Source: Pseudomonas songnenensis (GTDB lineage Bacteria > Pseudomonadota > Gammaproteobacteria > Pseudomonadales > Pseudomonadaceae). From it: 64,000 nucleotides of DNA. The position numbers and the translations under genes were made by a program. The DNA is taken from assembly GCF_003696315.1 (NCBI RefSeq), contig NZ_RFFN01000003.1, forward strand, positions 682,001 to 746,000, given 5' to 3'. Below are positions 45,690-52,926 of the stretch, piece after piece. The stretch's first letter is position 1. Each line of letters starts with the position of its first letter. Under the pieces are notes generated by a model. It was not told the origin of the DNA, searched no databases, and saw nothing but the letters and a program-made list of their open reading frames with translations.

Positions 45690-46162
45690 TGCTGAAACCG
45701 ATACTGCTGGTAGAAGACAACCCCCACGACCTGGAACTCACGCTGATCGCGCTGGAGCGCAGCCAGCTGGCCAACGAAGTGGTGATCATGCGTGACGGCG
45801 CCGAGGCGCTGAACTACCTGCAGCGCACCGGCGCCTACGCCGAGCGAGCTGATGGCAACCCTGCCGTGCTGTTGCTGGACCTCAAACTGCCAAAGGTCGA
45901 CGGCCTGGAAGTGCTCAAGACCGTGCGCGAGACCGCCGAGCTGCGCAGCATTCCCGTGGTCATGCTGACTTCCTCGCGCGAAGAGCCCGATCTGATGAAA
46001 GCCTATGAACTCGGGGTGAACGCTTACGTGGTCAAACCGGTCGAATTCAAGGATTTTGTCGCCGCAATCTCCGATCTCGGTATTTTCTGGGCAGTACTCA
46101 ACGAGCCGCCACCCGGTTCCCTGCGGCTCAAGCGTGTACGCAACAAAGAAGAAAAGAACTGA
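45689..46162 (+). CDS. Response regulator of the phytochrome operon (Rcp1-like)
   Basis: The 157-residue receiver has phospho-acceptor D64 (LLLDLKLPKVDG), acidic E9/D10 and K near VKPVEF, and a C-terminal extension typical of Rcp1-type partners of phytochromes. Its ATG overlaps the bphP stop, strongly suggesting it is the BphP phosphorylation target. It has no output domain. Confidence 0.92.
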   Translation: MLKPILLVEDNPHDLELTLIALERSQLANEVVIMRDGAEALNYLQRTGAYAERADGNPAVLLLDLKLPKVDGLEVLKTVRETAELRSIPVVMLTSSREEPDLMKAYELGVNAYVVKPVEFKDFVAAISDLGIFWAVLNEPPPGSLRLKRVRNKEEKN

Positions 46163-46229
46163 ACGAGCCTCTGCCCGCCAATGCCTGGCGGGCCGTCACG
46201 ACGACTCCTGCATCCTCGACAGGATAGAT

Positions 46230-48635
46230 ATGCCAGCGTCAAAGAACATCAGCGTCCTGTTCATCGAGGACAGCCCGCACGACGCCGAACTGGCCCAACT
46301 GGCCCTGGAGCGCAGTGGTTACACGTTGCACACCGAGCTGGTCTATAGCCACGCAGGGGTCGTGGAAGCGCTGCAGCGGCGATCGTTCGATCTGATCCTG
46401 GCGGACTTCATCCTGCCCGGTTTCTCCGGTAGCCAGGCGTTGCAGGAAGCACAGCGGCTGGCGCCGCAGACGCCCTTCATCTTTCTCTCCGGCGTGTTCG
46501 GCGAAGAGCACGCGGTCAACATGATGCGCTCCGGCGCCGTCGACTATGTGCTCAAGCAGAAACTCGGCTTCCTGCCCAAGGCCGTCGAGCGGGCGTTGGC
46601 GGAGGTCAACGAACGCCGTCGCCGGCTACAGGCCGAGCAGGCGCTGCGAGAAGTTGAAGTGCGCGCGCGCCTGGCCATCGACGCGGCGCGCCTGGGCATG
46701 TGGGACTACGAGCCGCAGAGCGGCACGCTGATCTGGGACCAGCGCTGTCGGGCCATGCTAGGAGTCGATGCACAGGCCCCGGTCGATATGCCGCTGTTCG
46801 AGCGTCTTTGCCACCCGGACGATCGCGAACGGATACGTGAACAGGTCAATCGTGCCATCTCCGGTGAAGACGCCGGCGAGTTCTGTACCACCTACCGCGT
46901 GCTTTTCGAAGACGGCAGCCTGCGCTGGATGGAAACCCGTGGCCAGGCCTTCATCGAAGGCGGCCAATGTTCGCGCTTCGTCGGCGTGGTGATGGACATC
47001 ACCGAGCAACAACTGGCGACGCAGACCCTCAAGCAGCAGAACGAAACCCTTGGCGAGCGGGTGCAGCAACGCACGCGCGAACGCGACCGTACCTGGGAGC
47101 TGTCACGCGACCTGCTGGCCGTCACCGATCTCGACATGATGCCCGTTGCGCTCAACCCCATGTGGGAGCTGGCCTTCGACTTCCCCCTCGAGCAGTTGAT
47201 GCAGCACGCGCTGACCTGGCTGGTGCACCCGGACGATCTGCAAGCGACGCTGGAAGAAAACATGCGCGTCGGCCGTGGCAAGGTCACCAATCGCTTCGTC
47301 AACCGCATGCGCCATCGCGATGGCAGCTATCGCTGGCTGTCCTGGTCGTCAGTGGCCGATGGCGGTCGTATCTATTCCGCAGCGCGGGACATCACCAGTG
47401 AAATCGCCGCAGTCGACAAACTGGCCGAAGCCAACCGCGAGCTGCGCGCGCAGATCCAGGAGCGCGAACGGGTCGAAGCCACCCTGCAGCAGATGCAGCG
47501 CCTGGAAGCGGTGGGCCAGCTGACTGCCGGGGTCGCCCACGATTTCAACAACCTGCTCACCGTGATTCTCACCAGCGCCAGCTTTCTGCAGAACGACCTG
47601 GAGCAAGGCGCGCCGGCCGAGCGCAGCCTGCGGCGGCTGCAATACATCCGCGAATCCGGCGAACGTGGCGCGACGCTGACCAGCCAGTTGCTCGCCTTCG
47701 CCCGCCGTCAGCAGCTGGCGCCAACTGCGATCGATCTCAACGACACCCTGGTCGGCCTGCTCAGCCTGCTGAAAAGCACCCTGGGCGGCAGCGTCAGCAT
47801 CGAAACCGACACCCAGGCCAATATCTGGCATGCGCTGGTGGACCCAACACAGATCGAGATGATCATCCTCAACCTGGCGATCAATGCCCGCGACGCCATG
47901 GGCGACAGCGGTCGACTGACCCTGGGCACGCGCAACGTGCTGATCACCGAACCGGCGCTGCGCGCCGAGGACCCAGGCCCTGGGGAGTATGTCGTCCTTT
48001 CGGTCACCGATACCGGCACCGGCATGAGCGAAGAGGTGCTGAGCAAGGCGTTCGAGCCCTTCTTCACCACCAAGGAAGTCGGCAAGGGCTCGGGGCTGGG
48101 CCTGGCCCAGGTATTCGGTTTCGCCAAGCAATCCGGCGGTGGCGCACGCATCGAAAGCCGTCCGGGCGCCGGGACCACGGTAAAGGTATTCCTGCCGCGT
48201 ACCGAGCCTCCGGAAGCATCGGAGCCGGCCGCTGCCCTGAGCGCCGGCAGTCAGGAAGACAACAGCCAGCACCGCATCCTGCTGGTCGATGACGATCAAA
48301 CCGTGCGCGAGGTGACCGCACAGATGCTGCAGAACCTGGGCTTCGCAGTCATCGAAGCGGAGAGCGGCGAGCTGGCCTTGCAGCTGCTCGGAGAAGGCAT
48401 GGGAGTGGACCTGCTGCTGGCGGACTTCGCCATGCCCGGAATGAATGGCGGCGAGCTGGCACGGGCGGTACGGGTGCGTCAGCCCGAGCTGCCGGTGATA
48501 TTCGTGACGGGCTATGCCGAGCTGTGCGAATTGGGCCTGGTCGGTTACTCGATCATCCAGAAGCCGTTTCGTGAAGACCAGCTGGCCAACAAGATTCACC
48601 TCGCCTTGCGCGAAGGCAGCCTGACCGATGGCTGA
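46230..48635 (+). CDS. Hybrid histidine kinase REC-PAS-PAS-HisKA-HATPase-REC
   Basis: The 801-residue protein begins with a receiver (residues 7-120, D59 in LILADFILPGFSG). Two PAS folds follow (about 145-265 and 290-395; FEDGSLRWMETRG, RHRDGSYRWLSWSS), then a coiled segment and a HisKA domain with H437 (GVAHDFNNLL). The HATPase domain (about 540-670) and a C-terminal receiver (about 690-800, D732) complete it. The front receiver may receive phosphate from BphP, placing this kinase after the phytochrome. AGGAT precedes the ATG. The last 8 bases overlap the heme oxygenase gene. Confidence 0.92.
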   Translation: MPASKNISVLFIEDSPHDAELAQLALERSGYTLHTELVYSHAGVVEALQRRSFDLILADFILPGFSGSQALQEAQRLAPQTPFIFLSGVFGEEHAVNMMRSGAVDYVLKQKLGFLPKAVERALAEVNERRRRLQAEQALREVEVRARLAIDAARLGMWDYEPQSGTLIWDQRCRAMLGVDAQAPVDMPLFERLCHPDDRERIREQVNRAISGEDAGEFCTTYRVLFEDGSLRWMETRGQAFIEGGQCSRFVGVVMDITEQQLATQTLKQQNETLGERVQQRTRERDRTWELSRDLLAVTDLDMMPVALNPMWELAFDFPLEQLMQHALTWLVHPDDLQATLEENMRVGRGKVTNRFVNRMRHRDGSYRWLSWSSVADGGRIYSAARDITSEIAAVDKLAEANRELRAQIQERERVEATLQQMQRLEAVGQLTAGVAHDFNNLLTVILTSASFLQNDLEQGAPAERSLRRLQYIRESGERGATLTSQLLAFARRQQLAPTAIDLNDTLVGLLSLLKSTLGGSVSIETDTQANIWHALVDPTQIEMIILNLAINARDAMGDSGRLTLGTRNVLITEPALRAEDPGPGEYVVLSVTDTGTGMSEEVLSKAFEPFFTTKEVGKGSGLGLAQVFGFAKQSGGGARIESRPGAGTTVKVFLPRTEPPEASEPAAALSAGSQEDNSQHRILLVDDDQTVREVTAQMLQNLGFAVIEAESGELALQLLGEGMGVDLLLADFAMPGMNGGELARAVRVRQPELPVIFVTGYAELCELGLVGYSIIQKPFREDQLANKIHLALREGSLTDG

Positions 48636-49182
48636 GCTACGGACACGTCTCAGACAGGCGACGGCCGCCCTGCACGAGCAAGTCGATGCTGCCTATTCAG
48701 GCTTCGCACTGGACCAGCCGGACGACTATCGACGCTTCCTGCGTGCTCACGGCCGGGTGCTGGGTGCCACGGAAATTGCGCTGGAACGGGCCGGTGTCGC
48801 CGAGCTGCTCGACGACTGGCCGAGGCGCGCACGCCGTCACGCGCTGCTGGCCGATCTGGCTGAACTGGGCTGCCCAGCCCCCGCACCGCTGCAGACGCCG
48901 CGGATAAACGACCTGGCCAGCTGCTGGGGCGTGGCCTATGTGCTTGAAGGATCTCGCCTGGGCGGGCGTGTACTGGCCCGACGCATCCGCCAGGCCGATC
49001 CGACAGCACCGGTTCGCTACCTCGAGCATGGCGACGTCGCCAGGCTCTGGCCCGCCTTTCTCGCGCGACTGGAACAGACCGCTCCCGACTGTGCCTGGGC
49101 GCCGATGCTGGCCGCCGCCGAAGCGACTTTCGGCGTATTCACCGCCGCTGCCGCAATCGAGCGGAACTACGATTACAGCTGA
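48628..49182 (+). CDS. bphO: Heme oxygenase (biliverdin-producing, BphO-like)
   Basis: The 184-residue enzyme has the proximal heme ligand H16 in the helix TAALHEQVDAAYS, and the distal helix region SCWGVAYVLEGSRLGGRVLAR carries the flexible glycine motif. It opens heme to biliverdin, the chromophore attached to BphP. As the last gene of the operon it makes the photoreceptor self-sufficient. A terminator follows directly, and then the Tn7-like left end. Confidence 0.92.
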   Translation: MAELRTRLRQATAALHEQVDAAYSGFALDQPDDYRRFLRAHGRVLGATEIALERAGVAELLDDWPRRARRHALLADLAELGCPAPAPLQTPRINDLASCWGVAYVLEGSRLGGRVLARRIRQADPTAPVRYLEHGDVARLWPAFLARLEQTAPDCAWAPMLAAAEATFGVFTAAAAIERNYDYS

Positions 49183-49186
49183 ACAG

Positions 49187-49216
49187 AAAAGGCCCCGCAG
49201 GGCCTTTTCCTTTTTT
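49187..49216 (+). terminator. Rho-independent terminator of the phytochrome operon
   Basis: AAAAGGCCC (49187-49195) pairs with GGGCCTTTT (49200-49208) around CGCA, followed by CC and six T. It lies 5 bp after the heme oxygenase stop and ends 7 bp before the transposon end. Confidence 0.9.
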
Positions 49217-49223
49217 GCACACT

Positions 49224-49360
49224 TGTGGGACGAAAATAAAGTTTCATCCCAAACTATCGAAAAAAGAGCTGGAAATGGAAGTTTTGCCAGTTAAAGAATC
49301 ATCCTTAAAGCTCAAGCACGCGCAATTCTGATGAAAAAATTGAAAATAAAGAATCATCCT
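49224..49360. repeat. Transposon left end with three TnsB-type binding sites
   Basis: The terminus TGTGGG is followed by three similar sites: AAAATAAAGTTTCATCCC (49233-49250), CAGTTAAAGAATCATCCT (49288-49305) and AAAATAAAGAATCATCCT (49343-49360). They share AAAG-nn-TCATCC and are spaced exactly 55 bp. Tn7 left-end TnsB sites contain the related AATAAAG core and are likewise spread out. The sites are all in the same orientation, pointing inward. Confidence 0.85.
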
Positions 49361-49382
49361 AATGGGCCATGATGTAAAACCG

Positions 49383-49640
49383 CTACCGCGCCTCGAAGAT
49401 TCTCCGCGCTACCGGTCCATACGTCGTGATCACCTGCTCGATGCCGTCCTGATCATCAAAACGCAACCCATCCTCGATCTCGAAAAAAGCTTTTTGCTCG
49501 GCCTCCCACTGCGCGATTTTGCTAGCGTCCGGCTGAGCCTTTTTGCTTTCGATGTAAATCCATTCAGCGCGAACAGCCATTAGGAATCCAAGAACCTCTT
49601 GCGCAGCTTCAAAGCGCGCCAAGCGTTCGGTCGTAGTCAT
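49383..49640 (-). CDS. Small hypothetical cargo protein
   Basis: The 85-residue protein (MTTTERLARFEAAQEVLGFLMAV...) is mainly charged helix with a conserved-looking tail RFDDQDGIEQVITTYG. AGGAGG seven bases upstream supports this start; an in-frame ATG 32 codons earlier (49736) also exists with a weaker AGGGG. Similar small proteins occur on other genomic islands as I recall; no function is known. It is the gene nearest the left end, 250 bp after the McrC-like gene. Confidence 0.65.
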   Translation of the reverse strand: MTTTERLARFEAAQEVLGFLMAVRAEWIYIESKKAQPDASKIAQWEAEQKAFFEIEDGLRFDDQDGIEQVITTYGPVARRIFEAR

Positions 49641-49674
49641 GGTCAGACCTCCTATCAGCGCAAACGCATAGCCT

Positions 49675-49741
49675 GAGAGTTGTTCATCACGCTCCAATCC
49701 TTTCGAAATCTCAGTGTCGCGGTGAGAGTTCTTCATCACGC
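49675..49741. repeat. 18-bp direct repeat upstream of the small cargo gene
   Basis: GAGAGTTGTTCATCACGC (49675-49692) recurs as GAGAGTTCTTCATCACGC (49724-49741) with one mismatch, 49 bp apart. They lie upstream of the small gene on its strand and could be a binding site. The rest of the 252-bp gap shows nothing else I can support. Confidence 0.5.
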
Positions 49742-49892
49742 CCCTAACTTCCAGGTCAGGTGCACCACGCAAGGCCCCTTGTCCATTTTCGCGTCCGCGA
49801 AAATGCTCTTGCTCACTGCATCAGCTTGATTCGAACTGCCGCAAACCCTCAAGCACACCGCCAAATCTTTGGGAAAGAACCTCGTTAATCAA

Positions 49893-51194
49893 TCACACAA
49901 AGGCTGCGGCCACCCCAGCAGCCATGTTTGCGGCAAAGACCCTGAGGGCTCCTGTCCTAGAAATTAGACGGCTCTCGATTTGAATGCCCACGATTTGCAC
50001 CGCACCCACCACGGCCTTTTCAAAGACCGTGCACGTACCAATGGGCTGCTGGGCGTTACCTGGTTGTGCAGGATAGGCCAGCGCTACCAAGTTGCATCCG
50101 GTGGCCTTGGAGAAGGCTAAGGCTTCGTAGAGGTCTGCTTCACTGATACGAAGCTGCCCCTTCTCCACGTGTCCCTTGTACTTGGCATCCAACAGTATTC
50201 TGGGCCTTGTTCCATCAGGCTCAATCACACAGTCTGGGTACACTGAAAGCTTGCTCACAGTACCGGTGCTCATCCTGATCTTGGAGCCCAAGGGATAGCC
50301 CTGTTGCGGCACTACAGCACTGCGACCAAAGCTCAATCGCGCAGCCACCGTTAACAGATCTTCCCACACGCGCCAGGTATTCACTAAGTAACCAGGTGCA
50401 TGGGCCTGCCCCTGCTTGTAGTTAAGCCCAAGGCCTCCGAGCACATCGATAGACAGCTCATGTAGCGGCTTCCACGCTCGGTGCCGTGCAGGAATGGGGT
50501 TTCGACGATTAGCAGCTACGTTCTGAGGCGAAAGGTCTTCAATCAAACGCACCAGCGAACTTGCAGCCGATGGGTCACTTACTTCAGGGAGTAGCTCCTT
50601 AGCCGCTGCCACGATGTCCCCGTTCCAACCGTTCTTACGATCAAAGCGAATGAGCTCTTGCTCAAAGCCATCAGGTGAAGGAAAGATGAGCTCCACCGGA
50701 TCAGGATCCCCATCAATGAAGAAGTCTGCTTCACGCACCCTACGATAGCTGCGTAGTGGCCGACGTTTACGGGCCTCGTACATGCTCGTCATGGAACGAG
50801 CTACTAGCGTGGACAAGTCCCTTGGAGTACCACCTGATGCCGATAAACGCTCGGAAGCCAAGAGCCGCCCGTGACGTGAAAGCGTGGAGAGGAAAAAGAA
50901 ATCCTCGCGCCACGCAGCATCGGTGTCGTCGAGCCCCAAAAACTTGGGCGCAACTTCCAGTTCCAGTGAAGGAGCCAAGCGAATGAGGCCCGCAAAATCA
51001 ATGGCACGTGTGCCCTTGGCATCCACACTGATAGGGTTGTAGTTGAGCCTCAGGCTCGACGCAGCACGGCTCCCAGCCTCCAATAAAAGGCTGTTGGCCT
51101 TCGTGCGATCCACCCCAATGGCATCAGCAATCGCACGGCTCAGGTCAACGGGTGTGCCGTATTCAACAAGGGACAGCCGTGTTCGGGGGTTCAC
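49893..51194 (-). CDS. McrC-like nuclease subunit (PD-(D/E)xK)
   Basis: The 433-residue protein fits the McrC family: an N-terminal region (LSLVEYGTPVDLSR; IDFAGLIRLAPSLELEVAPKFLG) typical of McrC and a C-terminal nuclease core with D321 (YPDCVIEPDG), D336 and K338 (LLDAKYK). McrC joins the McrB GTPase/ATPase ring, stimulates it and cuts DNA. It starts at GTG two codons after the mcrB stop, in the same frame. It is the last gene of the cargo operon. Length is greater than E. coli McrC (about 350). Confidence 0.85.
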   Translation of the reverse strand: MNPRTRLSLVEYGTPVDLSRAIADAIGVDRTKANSLLLEAGSRAASSLRLNYNPISVDAKGTRAIDFAGLIRLAPSLELEVAPKFLGLDDTDAAWREDFFFLSTLSRHGRLLASERLSASGGTPRDLSTLVARSMTSMYEARKRRPLRSYRRVREADFFIDGDPDPVELIFPSPDGFEQELIRFDRKNGWNGDIVAAAKELLPEVSDPSAASSLVRLIEDLSPQNVAANRRNPIPARHRAWKPLHELSIDVLGGLGLNYKQGQAHAPGYLVNTWRVWEDLLTVAARLSFGRSAVVPQQGYPLGSKIRMSTGTVSKLSVYPDCVIEPDGTRPRILLDAKYKGHVEKGQLRISEADLYEALAFSKATGCNLVALAYPAQPGNAQQPIGTCTVFEKAVVGAVQIVGIQIESRLISRTGALRVFAANMAAGVAAAFV

Positions 51195-51200
51195 TACGTG

Positions 51201-52340
51201 CTACCCCCTGGGATTGGAAAATGCCCTGAGAGCCGCGTAAATATTGTTCTCAGCAAAATTCATGGGCCCTTCAAGACGAAAGCGCAAATCATCCGCAAAG
51301 GTCGTCTCGGTGAGCTTGAACGGATTAAAGGCTGGCCCATCGAGTGCATTAAGAGCTGCGGCGATACCTCGGGTGTCCCCGAAAAACACCTCTTCCACGT
51401 GTGCACGCACCTTGGCCCACCCTACACACAGTGTGCCCAAGGCTTCATTAAGGCCCAATGTTTGCGGCTTCACATCCGACATCAGCACGCCATGCCCGAT
51501 CTGAAACTCGGGACCACGACCCAGGGCAATTTGCGCGTTTACAGCAACCCAGGCACTAACCGAAGCTTCCAAGGCATCGTCCACGCTGGCAGGCACATCA
51601 GGCAATACATTGGCACCCTTGGCACCCAGACCATAAAACGTCCGCAAAGCCGCTTCATCGGGCTCCAAACGCAGAGGCTCCCAACGACGCAAGAACGCGA
51701 CATCCAAGGGCTCCACAGACGCATCGGCCTGATTCATCGCTGCCAGAATGTAGAGGTCATGAGGCAATGCGTACTCGATCACGTCACCAGAGATGGGGTC
51801 GAGCATTTCAAAGAACTGCGTTTCGGCACGTTTGGCCCCATCAGAGGCCAAGCGTTTGTCGGACTCAATGGCCACGATGGCACCACCGAACGCCTGCACC
51901 GCAGGGCCTCGGTTGATCTCATCGATGATCAAGAGCGCGGCCCCATTGGCGCCCTTCGCATGTTCACTGGCACGGTACAGTGTGCCCTTCACGATGGTGA
52001 AGTCAGGGGCACCTGCCACCTTGTTAACTGCTGGCGTGATACCCGACACAAAGTCGCGATACTTGGAGTTTTGGTGAAAGACCGTTCGAAATACCTTGCG
52101 GTCCATCTTCGTGGGAGCAGGAATATCTCTAACAGCCCCAGCAGCGGGTGGAATCGGTATACCGCCCCTAGGATTGAGCTGTGGTGGGCCACCTGCGGGA
52201 GTGACACCAAAACCCGTTTCAAAGGCCAGTGCAACTTCAGCCAGGAGCTTCGATTTTCCTGTGCCAGGTGGACCGGATACCAACACGTTGCGGGAGCGTG
52301 ATAGCAGTTTTAATGCCTGCTTGCAGTCGTCACTTGCCAT
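51201..52340 (-). CDS. McrB-like AAA+ ATPase/GTPase lacking a DNA-recognition domain
   Basis: The 379-residue protein has Walker A GPPGTGKS (23-30), Walker B LLIIDE (136-141) with the McrB signature INRG (142-145), and sensor-1 AAMNQADAS. The FHQNSKYRDFVSGI segment is typical of the McrB branch. Unlike E. coli McrB (about 460 residues), it has no N-terminal DNA-binding domain: the ATPase core starts at once. Target recognition must come from another subunit, plausibly the 198-residue protein encoded just upstream with an 11-bp overlap. It probably forms a ring that moves along DNA with McrC. Confidence 0.87.
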   Translation of the reverse strand: MASDDCKQALKLLSRSRNVLVSGPPGTGKSKLLAEVALAFETGFGVTPAGGPPQLNPRGGIPIPPAAGAVRDIPAPTKMDRKVFRTVFHQNSKYRDFVSGITPAVNKVAGAPDFTIVKGTLYRASEHAKGANGAALLIIDEINRGPAVQAFGGAIVAIESDKRLASDGAKRAETQFFEMLDPISGDVIEYALPHDLYILAAMNQADASVEPLDVAFLRRWEPLRLEPDEAALRTFYGLGAKGANVLPDVPASVDDALEASVSAWVAVNAQIALGRGPEFQIGHGVLMSDVKPQTLGLNEALGTLCVGWAKVRAHVEEVFFGDTRGIAAALNALDGPAFNPFKLTETTFADDLRFRLEGPMNFAENNIYAALRAFSNPRG

Positions 52341-52926
52341 TGCAGTACTTGCCCAGGTTGGTGAAATCTCGGTAGCCGATCACTGCGCGATTAGCCGCAC
52401 GTTTGGCATCCAAACAGCCCAGCAACTCGGCAGCAACCACGGGATCCCATTTACCCTCAATACGCAGCGTCTTTTCTTCAACGTAGTAAGGCCAAACAGA
52501 TCCATCGTTCAACTGAATCAGTAGCAGCAAGATGCGGTTGCCCACCCCACCCCTGGGTACTAGGCTCGTGTCAAAACAGCCGTACTCATGAACCCGAGCG
52601 ATGCGACCTTCTGATGGACGCACATCAGTAGGTGTCTCAAAGAAGGAGTCCTTGCGCATAACTTGGCCGCTAACGTCATGCCAAAAGAACTCGCCTTGGA
52701 ACACGTCGATTTCTTCGACTACACCATCGCGCTTACGGTTTTCCTTTGCCTTCTTCGGAAACATCTCCGTGATAACAGGCAACAGTTGTTTAAAGGAGCC
52801 AAAACGAAAATCGCGAGCCCCTCCGCCCGTATCGGAATCGTTGGACTGGGCGAGAATTTTCCTCAGGTCTCCAGGGACAATTTCCTTGTACAAAATTCGA
52901 GCAACATGCCCAGCCCCATTAGCCAT
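52330..52926 (-). CDS. Unrecognised protein of the defence operon
   Basis: I do not recognise this 198-residue protein. It is basic with few hydrophobic stretches and no membrane segment. It contains GGGARDFRFGSFKQLLPVITEMFP near the middle of the N-terminal half and FFWHDVSGQVMRKDSFFETPTDVRPSEGRIARV, which hint at a beta-rich domain such as an EcoRII-N/B3-like or other DNA-effector fold; this is a guess. It overlaps the methyltransferase stop by 8 bp and mcrB by 11 bp, so it is made with them. Its position where McrB lacks a recognition domain makes a specificity role attractive. Confidence 0.75.
   Translation of the reverse strand: MANGAGHVARILYKEIVPGDLRKILAQSNDSDTGGGARDFRFGSFKQLLPVITEMFPKKAKENRKRDGVVEEIDVFQGEFFWHDVSGQVMRKDSFFETPTDVRPSEGRIARVHEYGCFDTSLVPRGGVGNRILLLLIQLNDGSVWPYYVEEKTLRIEGKWDPVVAAELLGCLDAKRAANRAVIGYRDFTNLGKYCNGK

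Noticed and set aside
49641..49892. Possible CRISPR fragment from the repeated 18-mer
   Set aside because: Only two copies with one spacer and a mismatch, no cas genes, and the repeat has no CRISPR-like palindrome.
51198..52301. Plus-strand open frame opposite the McrB-like gene
   Set aside because: No family resemblance and it is fully covered by a gene with clear Walker motifs on the other strand.
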